64,000 bases of DNA from Scolanthus callimorphus (Eukaryota > Cnidaria > Anthozoa > Actiniaria > Edwardsiidae), in the NCBI GenBank assembly GCA_033964015.1, contig CM066922.1:636856-700855 (forward strand), in the 5' to 3' direction. A program made the position numbers and the translations under genes. Below the pieces are notes generated by a model, which saw only the letters and a program-made list of their open reading frames with translations, made no database searches and had not been told where the DNA came from. Each line of letters starts with the position of its first letter. Positions within the stretch are counted from its first letter, which is position 1. Positions 20,206-30,652 of the stretch are shown here, piece by piece.

Positions 20206-23200
20206 TTAACCAACCAGCCCAAGAAGGGGTTCCCACTTTTTTAAATGTATTTCAAGCTTTTGCTTTTGTTTTGCTATGTGGTATTCAATCTTATAAAAAC
20301 GGATAAGAAGACATTTTAGACTATTGAACGAAAGCAACATATCTTTTTGTTTGCATGAATAAATAAAATATTTAGTCAGCAGAATAATAAAATTAATTAA
20401 CATAAGATGATCTTCACTACTAAATAAACCAAATGTGACGTCCTTCCAAGAAAGTCTCAAATCAACTTTAAAGTACTCCAATATAAAATTTTCTAATTCT
20501 TTCCAGAAAACACGCACTGGTTGACAAAAGTACAAAAGATGCTCTGGAGTCTCAACCTCATTCTTGCATAGGTAGCAATCTGGAGAGTCAACTATTTTGA
20601 ACAAGTAGAGCTTGTCATTTGTATATAAAATGCGATGTAGTAATTTGAACTGAAATTCTCTTAGCTTCATATCTAACGTAACCTTGTAGGGCAACATAAA
20701 AATATCCTCCCAGCTTAACTGAGGATCAAAAGTGAACCTTTCATCATATTTCTTTATGGCTGTAGGTGTGTGAACTTTATCTGAGATTAGCAGATCATAG
20801 ACCGTTTTTGACTTAATATTGCCCATCAAAAAGAGTTTATCACCATGAAGACAATTATACGAATCCAATTGTAAAGGTTTTGTAGATTCAGAGATCCTAC
20901 ATTTCCCAGCCTTCAAAATCCGTCGCCACTCCTGAGGAAGGCTATTATATAAGCCAAATAGTTGGAACAATTCCCCCGATGTTAAAGATAGGCCACTTCC
21001 GAGGGTCAAAAAGACCAAGTTTCCATCATTATCAAATAAATCCCCCACCTTGCAAAAACCCTTTCCTTGAAGTACCTTATTAAATACAGGTTTCCCTCCT
21101 AAAAGAATATATTTATTATTCCATAAGACCTCATTGCAAATATCGTCTAAAGTAAGTTGAGGAGAGGACAGAAACAGAGCTTGCCACGTTAATAGACAGT
21201 GCTTATAAAATTCAGGTATAAAAAATGCAAGTTCTTACAATCAAAATTACAATGGAAATAAAAGGCTCCCCCTACTGAATTAAGATACTGCTCCAAAATA
21301 TATTTCCACCCTGCATTAAAAAATGGGCCTATGAACTTCTGTATACACATTATTCGTTGAGCCAAAATCATACTCTCTATATCTGGCATCCTGAGTCCCC
21401 CTTTATTAATAGCACCAATGATAACTTTTCTCTTAATTTTATCCTTGCGACCCTTCCACAGGAAGGTGTAAAGTAGGGTATTAAATTTCTGGTAATATTC
21501 CTTCTTACAAAAAACCATAGACATGCGATATAACAATTTAGGAATTGCAAAAGACTTTATAACTTGAATTCTCCCCATAAGAGTAAGTGACCTCCAGCTC
21601 CAACTCCCTAAGCATTCCTTTACCTCCTTCATTATACTGTCGAAATTGGCTTTGTAAAATAGAGAAGTATTATTAGTGAAATATACGCCTAGAATTTTAA
21701 TCATGGAGCTTACCTGCTTGACCTGTAGCTCAACTGGATTGTCTAACACAGTGATCCCTAAAGGGAGTACCTCCGTTTTATCCTTATTAAGATATAGACC
21801 AGAATAAGAGCTAAATTCGCCTATTACTTCTATTAAACGATGATAAGAACTTTTATTTTGGACAAAGCACGTGAGGTCATCAGCAAAAAGCACAAATTTG
21901 AATTCTTTTTTACCGATAACAATACCTTCAATTTTCGGGTCATTCCTAATATAGATTGATAATAGCTCAATTACCATTATAAAGAGGTAAGGGGAAAGGG
22001 GATCCCCCTGGCGCACCCCAGAGCCTAATGGGAAGAAGGGCGTGGCATGGCCATTATTCATTACACAACTAGACGTATTATTATAAAGAGTTTTGATCCA
22101 CGCTGTGAAGGATTCACCAAAACCAAAAATCTCGAGAGTTTTTATTAAAAAATATCTATCTACGGAATCAAAAGCCTTTTCAAAATCGAACGCCGCTAGA
22201 ATACCTTCGCCCTTTTTAAAATTCACGAACTCAACAATGTCACTCACAGTACGTACCGCGTCGAAAATTGTTCTACCCTTAACAAAAGCATATTGATCTA
22301 CGTCGATAATATGAGGCAAAACATTTTCCAATCTATGCGCAAGAACCTTCGAAGCAATTTTCACATCAACATTAAGAAGTGAAATCGGTCGCCAGTTTTT
22401 TAACCATCTTCTATCCTTACCCTTTTTTTCTATTAAAGCAATTATAGCTTGTTTTTGGGATGTCGATAACTCCCCATGACGATAGGAAAAATTCAGTGCA
22501 TTGACCAATGAATCTCTAGTTTCTGACCAAAAGAATCTAAAGAATTCTATCGGCAAACCATCATTACCGGGAGTCCTGTGGTTTTTAAAATCCTTGAGAA
22601 TATTAAAACATTCAGCTTGCGTAATTTCACCTTCACACGCTTCACGAAGTTTACTTGAAATTTTTGGTATATACTTAGAATCCAAAAAAGGGCACGAGTG
22701 TGAACTAAGAGCACGATCGGATCTGTCTTTATATAAATCTGAATAAAATAAATTTAATTCATCTAAAATTGTTTTAGGATTGATGCACTCTGTTCCATCT
22801 TGCAAAAATATTTTCCTGACGCACGTTTTTTGTTTCCTATTTTTTCCAAGCCAAGAAAGAACTTTGTACTTCTTTCCCCTTCCTCCAGCCACTGTGCACG
22901 TGAGCGAACTATTAAACCTTGTGTGATATAATCGTATTCCTCTTCATATTCCATTTTAACTCTTTCTAAGTTTTCGCAATTCTCCGTACAGGGGTTCTTT
23001 AAAAAATTTTCTTCACACATTTTAATGTTATATTCTAAAGTGGATAATTTACTTCTCCTTTCTCGAGCACGCTTTTTACTAAACGAGATAGTTTCCTTGC
23101 GAATAAGATATTTTAACCAGTCCCAGTTAACCCGTGGGTCCTCGCTATAGTTCTCTTCACTTTGCCACTTCGCTAAATTATTCTTCATCTGCTCGACATA

Positions 23201-24007
23201 TAATTTATCATCTAAAAGACTCGTATTGAACTTCCAAGATGACGGGCCGCGTTGTACATCGCATAAACTGTCAATAGAAAGAGTTACTGCCGAATGGTCG
23301 GTCTTTACAGCAATATTAATATCCGCTTTCTGAATATCATCTTGAAAATTTTCACTAATAAGCCAAAAATCTAGCCTACGTTGAATCAATGGCGATTTTT
23401 GGCGCCACGAAAACCTACGTGTATCCGGGTTCCGAATCCTCCAAATATCTATTAAATCGTTACTTAACATAATATCTTCTAAATCCTTGATAGACTCTTT
23501 TACAGCTGGTTTGCCTCCTTCGGCATCAAGAAACGAATCGAAATAAACATTATAATCGCCCCCCAAAAGCAATTTCGCGTCCGTATTTTGTTCACGTACA
23601 TTATCTAATAGACTTGAAATTTTGCGAAAAAAAGAAGACTGCTCCTGTGTTTTGTTTGGTGCATAAATATTTAAAAGAATAAAATGCTCACCTTGGATTT
23701 CCGCCTCAAGGAGAATATATCTACCGCCCTCATCCGAATGAATCCTTTGAACTGTACAATCCAGAGTACCACGTATGAGAACTGAGACTCCCTTGCTTTG
23801 GCTTGTACCATGAGAAAAAAACATTTTGCCCGACCACTGCTGCCGCCATTTGTTTTCAATCTCTTTTGTGCTATGACTCTCTTGAAGAAAGATTACATCA
23901 GCATTCCGTTTATTTAGCCAAGCGAAAACCGTTTGCCGCTTTTGAAAATCGCGAATACCACGAACATTAAGAGAGAGTAAATTAAACTGTACATTCAGTA
24001 CCCCCAT
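20206..24007 (-). pseudogene. LINE ORF2: AP endonuclease, reverse transcriptase, Cys-rich tail (frameshifted)
   Basis: Starting at the ATG at 24007, an exonuclease/endonuclease/phosphatase domain carries SLNVRGI, FLQESHS, LNIYAPN, LLLGGDYNV and the terminal TDHSAVTL. The reverse transcriptase follows in another frame from about 22850, with TPGNDGLPIEFF, LKNWRPISLLN, FDFEKAFDSVDR, GVRQGDPLSPYLF and the catalytic FADD at about 21878-21892. A third frame from about 21195 holds the C-terminal zinc motif CYLCKNEVETPEHLLYFC (about 20520-20590). The protein would nick target DNA and copy its own RNA at the nick. Frameshifts near 22850 and 21195 break it, unless they are sequencing errors. Confidence 0.88.
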
Positions 24008-24335
24008 TGAACTGATTAGTGAAACACAACAAAAGTGATGGAAATGCCCCAGGGAGATGCAGACCAACCCAACTCAAAAAGACAATACAAGACGATTAAC
24101 ACAAGAACAAAGACAACAACAAAAACAAGTACAACAAATACAATTCCAAAAGCAGCAGGCGGGAAGCCCTTAACGCTACGATGAACTAGTGTCTCGCTTA
24201 CAAAAGCACCCATTGTTCTTATTGCTTTCTGCTCTTAACCAAAAAGAAAAGATTGCATATTTTGACCAAAACACTAATAATAATATTTCTTATGAAGATT
24301 CAAAACTTCTTATAGAAAAAAAAAAAAAAAAAAAG

Positions 24336-25217
24336 TCACTCCTTAAATTCGACGCCGTCTATGTAAAGTTTGAAGGGATCAGCTTTACCAAAGCTTGCCC
24401 GTCTGCCGTCATTTCTCGCCTCTATCAACTTTGGTATAAGTCGTTTTCGAATGCGAGAGACCTCGAGTGGGAGATCGTGACTGATTCCAAAAGGCGATTC
24501 CTCCTCATCGTCAGCGACCTTGACGAACTTACTCCTGCACTTCACAACCCTTTGTCGATCAGAGAACCTCAGGAACCGTGCCAATATCGTCCTTGGCTTG
24601 CCATCCTCCGACTGACCAACCCTGTGCACCCTTTGGAATTCAATATTTCGCGCGTCTTCCAGGCCAACTTCCCCCTCTAGAAATCTATAAAGAACCTCTG
24701 CGGTGTTTTCATCCTTTTTCTCAGAAATGCCATAAAAACGTAGGTTTTCACGACGACTGTAGACCTCATGCATTAGCAGGCGATCTTTAAGTTTTCCTAA
24801 TTCTTCCTTGGTGGTGTTCTCCAGTTTGTGCAGATTTCTTTTCCCTTCGTCAACCTCTCTGCCCACAAACTCAACCGAAGCCTTCAGCTCCGTGGTCACC
24901 TTAACATTCGAAAGTAAATCCGCCTCCAGCTTCGTAAACTTGACTTCAAGATTCGTGATAGACTTATTTATCGAAGAAACTGCTCCATGCAGGGCTTTTA
25001 TATCATTTGCAATTAATTCCAGAGCACCAAGCTTCTCAATAATAGCATCTTGGTTTGATTTCGACGCCACGTCCGCCATTGCCGCGTCCTTTCCCTCAAG
25101 CATGACCTCCTCGAAATCCTCCTCGAAGTCCTTTTGTTTTTTACTAACCGGGCTCTTTTCTGATACACTTGAGCTACTACTGTTCCTATCTTTTCGTTTA
25201 GTGAATAAGGAGGCCAT
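24336..25217 (-). CDS. LINE ORF1 protein (L1 ORF1p-like, RNA-binding)
   Basis: A 293-aa protein with an intact frame. Residues 1-50 are basic and Ser-rich (KRKDRNSSSSSVSEKSP); residues 60-150 form a predicted coiled coil (LGALELIANDIKALHG, SINKSITNLEVKFTKLEADL). An RRM-like core follows (MHEVYSRRENLRFYGI), then a C-terminal domain with FQRVHRVG and KPRTILARFLRFSDRQRVVK, the arrangement of L1 ORF1p (Transposase_22 family). In the family it forms trimers that coat the LINE RNA. It lies upstream of ORF2, separated by an A-rich/T-rich linker. A long antisense ORF (24808-25293) is a shadow. Confidence 0.88.
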   Translation of the reverse strand: MASLFTKRKDRNSSSSSVSEKSPVSKKQKDFEEDFEEVMLEGKDAAMADVASKSNQDAIIEKLGALELIANDIKALHGAVSSINKSITNLEVKFTKLEADLLSNVKVTTELKASVEFVGREVDEGKRNLHKLENTTKEELGKLKDRLLMHEVYSRRENLRFYGISEKKDENTAEVLYRFLEGEVGLEDARNIEFQRVHRVGQSEDGKPRTILARFLRFSDRQRVVKCRSKFVKVADDEEESPFGISHDLPLEVSRIRKRLIPKLIEARNDGRRASFGKADPFKLYIDGVEFKE

Positions 25218-25313
25218 TGAATTCTTTGGTCCTCAAAATAAGTTTAAAAGAGCAGGAGCTTTACAGAACACGTCCTTACTCTCCCATAGCTAGACCCAGT
25301 CTCGCATGAACAT

Positions 25314-25745
25314 CGCTTCGTAGAGTTTTACTAGTTTGTTTGTAGAATAAATACTATTTATTAGTTTTTGCTGCACAGTGATCCTACAAATCAAGTGTGA
25401 AACATTCGCTTGATTACTGTATTAAATGTATGAGTCAATTCTATTCGTACTTTTATAAAGATTAAACATTTTCTCTGCTTAAATTCAAATGAAAGTTGTA
25501 CGTTCCGACTAACGCTCGTTCGAACGTTTAAACGTTGTCTCACAACGTTTGAACGTTTACCCTAAACGGGATTGGAAAAACAAACGCTCTGCTAGATCGT
25601 TTGAACGTTTAGCATGAACGTTCAAACGGTCAGTGAACGTTTGGTGAACGTTCATATCGTTAAACGCTATATCGTTTAAGTATGTTTTCGCGCGCTGGGT
25701 CACAAATCTTTCCTTTTTTCTACAGACATACATTGTGTAACATAC
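25314..25745. other. Right part of the AACGTT-rich DNA transposon and adjacent intron-like DNA
   Basis: 25314-25703 belongs to the DNA transposon that hosts the LINE, and 25708-25745 resumes the interrupted segment (tttttctacagacataca). No gene is visible. Confidence 0.5.
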
Positions 25746-25796
25746 CTTCAATTCCATTTACATCCTCATTCTCTAATGCGTGTACACTATTGCTCT
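25746..25796 (-). CDS. 51-bp exon copy 1, uncharacterised minus-strand gene
   Basis: The minus strand reads ttattgtag, then an open exon encoding ESNSVHALENEDVNGIEG (partial codons at the ends), then the donor gtatgt. A second intact copy is at 27809-27859 and a third, with a damaged acceptor, at 28145-28195. Length (51 = 17 codons) and phase are preserved, so extra copies would not change the frame. The function is unknown; the peptide is acidic with no domain. Confidence 0.4.
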
Positions 25797-25948
25797 CTAC
25801 AATAAAAAACATTGCACATTAAGTTGAAGGCATACGTATAAAGCAGGGTCAGCTAAAGCATGAAACGGGCCCCCGGAAAACAAAATTTTATGATTTTTTT
25901 AACAATCAACAATGCAGATTTTAAATCTGCCCTTAAATTAGACCTCTT

Positions 25949-26217
25949 TGGCTTGGGCGTAATGTTTTCCCATTTCAGATCACGTACGTGGCATTCCCAT
26001 GTATTGTCTCGTTGTTTGGAATGCTTCCGTATATCATATCCTTTGGTGCGTAGCAGAGAACCTCGTGTACATGCATGGCATTCCCATGAGATATTATCGA
26101 TCTCTTTCTTTGGAATGCTTCCATATTCATATATCCTATGGTGCGTCAGAAAAAGAAAGAGAGAATATGGGAATGCCACGTGATCTGAAATGGGAAAACA
26201 TTACGTGCAAGCCGAGG
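25949..26217. repeat. Fold-back element, about 270 bp
   Basis: ggcttgggcgtaatgttttc, ccatttcagatcacg (from about 25950) is inverted at the right as cgtgatctgaaatgg, gaaaacattacgtgcaagcc (to about 26213). A direct duplication lies inside (atgcttccgtatatcatatc / atgcttccatattcatatat). Confidence 0.75.
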
Positions 26218-26784
26218 AGTCTATGGACAAGGAATGGGACAAATTTAGATATTAGAATTAAATATGGGGCAATTTGACGTGGCCCATCATTATAAAGGAG
26301 TCAGGAAGTGGTTTTCAACTATATATCTTGCGGTAATTCCTTCTAAAAGTAAAAACCTACTAAGACCTTCCAGGTATATCAAACATCTGAGAAAACACTC
26401 TAGAAAAAGCCTTTAGGTACTTCCTGGCGTGTTTGTACCTTAATAACATGCAACCGTTAACATAATGAGGGGAAGCGAATCTCGCCAAATTTTAGTAGAA
26501 TCTCGGAATCTCAGAATTTTTAACGTGCATCTCGGAACCTCGGATTTTCACCCTCAAACGTTTAAATACAGTAAATATATGACCTGAAATTTTCTCTCCG
26601 TCTCGGGCTCGGATTTTAAACTGCCAGTCTCGGCAAGTATCGGATTTACCCATTGTTACCCCTATAATAAGAATTACAAAGACGTAGTCAGAGTCGACTC
26701 CAAAAAATGTCATGCAATAAATCGTTCCTTCTTTTTTGTAATTCTCGATTAATAAGACTAAAAATTGATACAGACAGACAAAGA
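26218..26784. repeat. Segment copy B of a triplicated block
   Basis: Collinear with 17500-17680 plus 18523-18749 and with 27885-28100: motifs gaccttccaggtatatc, cttaataacatgcaacc, agaattacaaagacgtagtc, ctccaaaaaatgtcatgcaa. The minus strand still resembles the exon at 28025-28125 (FGVDSDYVFVI), but the frame is broken by stops, so this copy is decayed. Confidence 0.55.
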
Positions 26785-27804
26785 TTAACCCTTTCAGCCC
26801 TATAGCATTTTCCCTAATTTCCTTATTTTATGAGAGATAACAGAAACACCCCTGCCCATTTTTGCATATCAGTGCCGAGTTTCTGGTATTCCTGTCTTTT
26901 ATTGAGAGGGAGGCTGGGGCTTTCTGTAGAGCTTTACCGCTGACCCATACGTTGCTTTCCAGTGGCGGGAAGCTATCGCACAGATTAGACATCTGATAAC
27001 TTTAATTTAACCAAAATTCCACTCAGAAGAGGCCATAGGACATCATTAAGTCTAATTATGGACAATGCATTTGTGCTTCAAGTAAGAAGTATGGCTGAGG
27101 GGTTTCATTGACTTTTTCCACTGTTCTTCTGAGAGCTGTTGAAAAATATTGGTCAAAGAAACTCTGGCCCCTCTCTAGTGGAATCTTTTTGCCTGAGCAC
27201 AGAGTTCTTAGGAATCTGTGTTTTAGACATAAAAAGCAAGCAACTGAGGATGGTTTTGCTTTTAATTGTTGCAGGGCAAAAAGACTTATATAAATCTTTT
27301 GTCTAATCTGTCAATACAGGGGGAGAGCGCTGTGAAATGTCATTCGCTTACCACAGGTATCCCGAGCGATAGGGTTTTGCATTGTTGTACTGTGCAGTCG
27401 ATTCAAAGTTCAAAGCGCCATATTTTCCTTGAATGTAGACTTGGAGAGCTGAAACTTCATGTCAGAGCTAAGGATTAAAGGTACTTTTAAATAATACCTG
27501 TAGCTTGTTGATTGTGTTTCATTTAGTGTAGCATTTTATGCGAAAAAAATCCATCATCGTGTTCAGTCGAGCGTGTGTTTTTGCATGTCAAAAATTGCGC
27601 GATGTTTTGTGAAATTATGTGTCTTTTTCTGCGTGAAATCCAAGCCTCTGATCCACACAGCTTTTCTGAACAGTAGACAAATCACTCTTCTATGCAAATA
27701 ATCAGAGATTAAGTGTCACTTTGCCAGGAGTTTGATGGGAGAGCCTTCTAAGTCTCTGTATGTAAAAATGTGCCATTTGGCACTATTAGGACTAAAAGGG
27801 TTAA
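26785..27804. mobile_element. piggyBac-type MITE, about 1.0 kb, TTAA target duplication
   Basis: The ends TTAACCCTTTCAGCCCTA (26785) and GGACTAAAAGGGTTAA (27804) are inverted. TTAA plus CCCTTT termini fit piggyBac elements. The interior encodes no transposase (short ORFs of 60-70 aa only). It splits segment copy B directly upstream of the second 51-bp exon. Confidence 0.8.
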
Positions 27805-27808
27805 ATAC

Positions 27809-27859
27809 CTTCACTTCCATCTACACCCTCATTCTCCAATGCCTGTACACTATTGCTCT
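27809..27859 (-). CDS. 51-bp exon copy 2, uncharacterised minus-strand gene
   Basis: The minus strand has the acceptor ttttgtag, then an open exon encoding SNSVQALENEGVDGSEG, then the donor gtattt. It is homologous to 25746-25796 and 28145-28195. Its donor is weaker than in copy 1 because the piggyBac-type element inserted just beyond it, which may have disabled splicing. Confidence 0.35.
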
Positions 27860-28024
27860 CTACAAAAAAAATATAAAAATCATCAAGCATTCACAAGAAC
27901 TTACAGTGTAGCAGTAAATGGGACCATTTCATTGGAACGTTTACTTTCACACAAGGTTCCTTATCTCCACTCAGCAGTAAATCTATTGAGAACTTGAAAA
28001 AGCTTCAAGGTTCTTAGCCTTTAC

Positions 28025-28195
28025 CTACAGCATTAACATGTTTAATTACAAAGACAAAGTCTGAGGACTCCAAATTGTAGTGTTCAGCAATACAACTTTC
28101 CTTCTTTTCAAGGACATTTATGGTTTTATGGTTTAAAATTACACCTTCAATTTCATTTAAACCCTCATTCTCTAATTCTTGTACACTATTACTCT
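28025..28195 (-). CDS. Exon copy 3 region, uncharacterised minus-strand gene
   Basis: The minus strand is open from about 28195 to 28025: SNSVQELENEGLNEIEG, GVILNHKTINVLEKKE, SCIAEHYNLESSDFVFVIKH, NVNAVG, ending at the donor gtaaag. In copies 1 and 2 the same two halves are separate, and the second half has stops or an insertion. Copy 3 is the best preserved. Whether the internal intron (donor gtgtaa at 28144) is still used is unclear. No recognised domain; function unknown. Confidence 0.4.
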
Positions 28196-28297
28196 TTACA
28201 GTTAAATAAAGGCATTGCATAGGGTCAGCTAAACAGGTTCCTTGGGTAAATTTGCCTTTGATGTACTGTAACATGCTTGTACACAACAACACTTGGG

Positions 28298-28711
28298 ATC
28301 CGGGGGGGTCTTCACATGTCGACCTGATAGGGGTGCTCGTCGTATTTTTTAGGGGTTGCAAAATCGACTCTCAGGTATTTTTTAGGGGTTATCGGAGAAA
28401 CATTGTGGCTTTCGCTAATAAATGGTATTGTTTAGGGGTACGCAAATGAATGAAAGGGTCACAAACCAAACAAAACATATTCTTTCTTTCTTTATTCAAT
28501 TAAAGCTCTAAAATGAGCTTGTTTTGAGATGGGAAACAATAAACAATAACAAAAAAGGTTTCGTGTTGGTATTTTTTAGGGGTCAATTTGTTTTATAAGG
28601 TATTTTTAGGGGGTGGATCTTTTATGTCCTGGTATTTTTTAGGGTATATTTTCCGATGCCCCGACGAGCACCCCTATCACTCTTACATGGGAGAACCCCC
28701 CCCCCCCCCCC
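28298..28711. repeat. MITE with TTTTTTAGGGGT words and C/G-run ends
   Basis: The left end (ggggggtcttcacatgtcga, gataggggtgctcgtcg) is inverted at the right (cgacgagcacccctatcact, cttacatgggagaaccccc). In between, tattttttaggggt occurs four to five times. A related element lies at about 63325-63560. Confidence 0.65.
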
Positions 28712-28804
28712 GGGGGCTTGGGGTATGGCCAAGTTGAACAGCTACAAAGTTCTAAATAATATAGGATTAAAGCAGTAAAACATGCACTGTGCTGTGGTAC
28801 ATAC

Positions 28805-28834
28805 CTTTCAATATCTGTGATGACTTTGAGGCAG
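28805..28834 (-). CDS. Candidate 30-bp micro-exon, uncharacterised minus-strand gene
   Basis: On the minus strand, cattttctatttcag precedes 30 open bases (encoding AASKSSQILK) that end at the donor gtatgt. Both splice sites are good. Without a transcript it remains a candidate. Confidence 0.3.
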
Positions 28835-29555
28835 CTGAAATAGAAAATGTAGCCAGAGAGAAATTAAATCAGGCAGATAGAGTAAGAAATGGCATTCCAA
28901 CATAACAGTTTAGGGGTTATTAACAATGAAAACTTTGGAAGCACGGGACGGCCATATGTGAGAACTTCCATAAGCTTTTGACTCAAACTTGAGTCTTGCA
29001 ATCACAGTAAATGAGGAATTGTTATGCTCTACTGCAGTCACAGGCTTTAGGCCTACGTGTCCACAGTAGGTGTCCCATACAATTGTTAAATATATGTTGC
29101 CCCATCTTCGGGGCTGTTAATCCAGATGTGGGCAGCTTCATGCATGCCTCTCTCAAACCACTGTGGCACTCACAGATTGATTGATTGATACCTTTGTGGT
29201 AATCTGGATTCTTCCATTTAAAATTGATATCCCCACACCTCTTTCTCAAGGACTTCCTGATGGAGCCATGTGTCTGGTGCTCATTTTGTGGTGCACCAGG
29301 TATGTTTGCCACCAATGCAAAATCTGTTGATAAGCACGCAGTTTCTTTAGTTGTTTGCATGTGTGAATTTAATGTGACAAAGGAGAAGCTTGATAATGAT
29401 TGCACATTACACATGCCTTACTCAATTCTCTTCAAATTTCTGTTCTAAAGTATAGAAACATCCATACTGCCATCATGTTTATGGCAAACTTGCATGGTGA
29501 TCACTTAAAATGCTACCTAAAATAATGCCTTCTTATTCACCATGTGTATACATAC
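28835..29555. other. Intron-like DNA, no supported exon
   Basis: A minus-strand ORF of 130 aa (29022-29414) overlaps a plus-strand ORF and has no family signature or splice support, so I do not call it. Confidence 0.3.
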
Positions 29556-29612
29556 CTACAATGCTGTTCACGATGTCATTATCTAGATCAGTCAAGTTCC
29601 TGCCCTGCACAG
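29556..29612 (-). CDS. Candidate exon, uncharacterised minus-strand gene
   Basis: The minus strand has aaaaagaag, then an open 57-base stretch encoding VQGRNLTDLDNDIVNSIV, then the strong donor gtatgt. A second possible acceptor (gtgcag) lies a few bases inside. The peptide has no assigned domain. Confidence 0.3.
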
Positions 29613-30242
29613 CTTCTTTTTAAAAAAAATTCTGGAAAAGTGCCAGGGCCAGCACGCTCCGAGACTTCGCCCCCTTCGCACAAGCAAAAAGTGCAATTCT
29701 GCACATAAACACCCCCCCCCCCACCAAGCTCTGACCACTGTAATGACAAAAACAACATACATTATCTTAGTGAAAACAAATCAATATAATTTAGTCAGTA
29801 CTGTATTTCAGTAACAGTCCTCATGATCAATTCCTCGAGTTGCTCCTCTACTAACCTCTACTGAGTATTTAAGTATAAACGTTTTTTTACCCCTAATGCT
29901 TGAGCTTGTGCCCGTGGCAACTTCCCATATTTGGGGGGAGAACTGATGTTTGGTTGTACATCTACACTTTTGCGATCTGTGAATACAATATAATTATATA
30001 AAAAAATATATAACAGAATTAGAGTTTTGCATGCAGTGCAGTGCAACATGGGCTTGATATAATAATTAATTCATGGCATTTTTATTTATTTTGCATATGT
30101 ATACTTTTATTTATTTGCAAGAAACAAGTGCACATGATAACTGCATTCTAGTGATTTTTCAATAAAACATGAATGTCTTATAGTCACTAGTCACATTTTG
30201 AGGCTTTGCAAATACATTTTTACAAATGATAATTATTATTAC

Positions 30243-30410
30243 CTTCAGAGTTTGCAAGTTTCTGCTCCAACTCCCTAATTTTGAGGCGGAGCCTTTGTTT
30301 TTCGCCAAGACATAGGGCATCTACACATCTAGTGCCATTGGGGGCTTTTCCCCCTTTGTCGGGGTGACGCCTTGCCTTTTCCTTTTCTCTGGCTGCAGCC
30401 ACTGTTTTAC
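30243..30410 (-). CDS. Charged exon with predicted coiled coil, uncharacterised minus-strand gene
   Basis: The minus strand encodes AREKEKARRHPDKGGKAPNG, TRCVDALCLGEKQRLRLKIR, ELEQKLANSEG and ends at the donor gtaata. The last 25 residues have heptad-like Leu spacing (LRLKIRELEQKLA), suggesting a short coiled coil. The acceptor is probably the ttcag near 30411. The architecture (basic stretch plus short coiled coil) is seen in many nuclear proteins, but no family can be named. Confidence 0.4.
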
Positions 30411-30652
30411 ATGATCCTGAACGGGTCCATCAGATGACTTTGCAGGTCCACTAGGTGATTGCTTTAACAAGAAAAAGGCAGACGAAAAATCAAGTAACAG
30501 GAATTTGCCAGGTCATCAGGCTTTGCTTAATGATGGCTCCCAAATTGTGATATCAAACAGTCTGTAGTCTTGTCATGACACTCCTTGTAGATATTGGGCA
30601 ATATTCTATTAAAATAATGACAAACAAAGGCAGACTGGCTAGCTGTACTCAC

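Larger units (their letters stand above)
19955..25301 (-). mobile_element. Full-length L1-type LINE retrotransposon with 12-bp target duplication
   Basis: On the minus strand it has an 84-base leader, ORF1 (25217-24336), a T-run linker, ORF2 (24007-20206) and a 3' end with an A-tail (T-run at 19954-19978 on the plus strand). The direct repeat tcgcatgaacat flanks it (19943-19954, 25302-25313). The length of 5.35 kb and two-ORF layout fit the L1/Tx1 group. ORF2 has at least two frameshifts, so this copy is probably inactive. Confidence 0.9.
18750..25703. mobile_element. DNA transposon with AACGTT-rich subterminal arrays, interrupted by a LINE
   Basis: The ends GTGACCCAGCGCGCGAAAAC (18750) and GTTTTCGCGCGCTGGGTCAC (to 25703) are perfect inverted repeats followed by (c/t)taaacga and dense words such as gtttgaacgtt in opposite orientation (18778-18975 and 25500-25690). 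AAAT flanks both ends (18746-18749, 25704-25707). Removing the LINE at 19955-25301 leaves about 1.6 kb without an obvious transposase, so it is a non-autonomous element. The superfamily is not assigned. Confidence 0.75.

Noticed and set aside
24808..25293. 161-aa plus-strand ORF
   Set aside because: It is antisense to the LINE ORF1 coding sequence, which has clear family motifs.
29022..29414. 130-aa minus-strand ORF
   Set aside because: No splice or domain support, and it overlaps an open plus-strand frame of similar quality.
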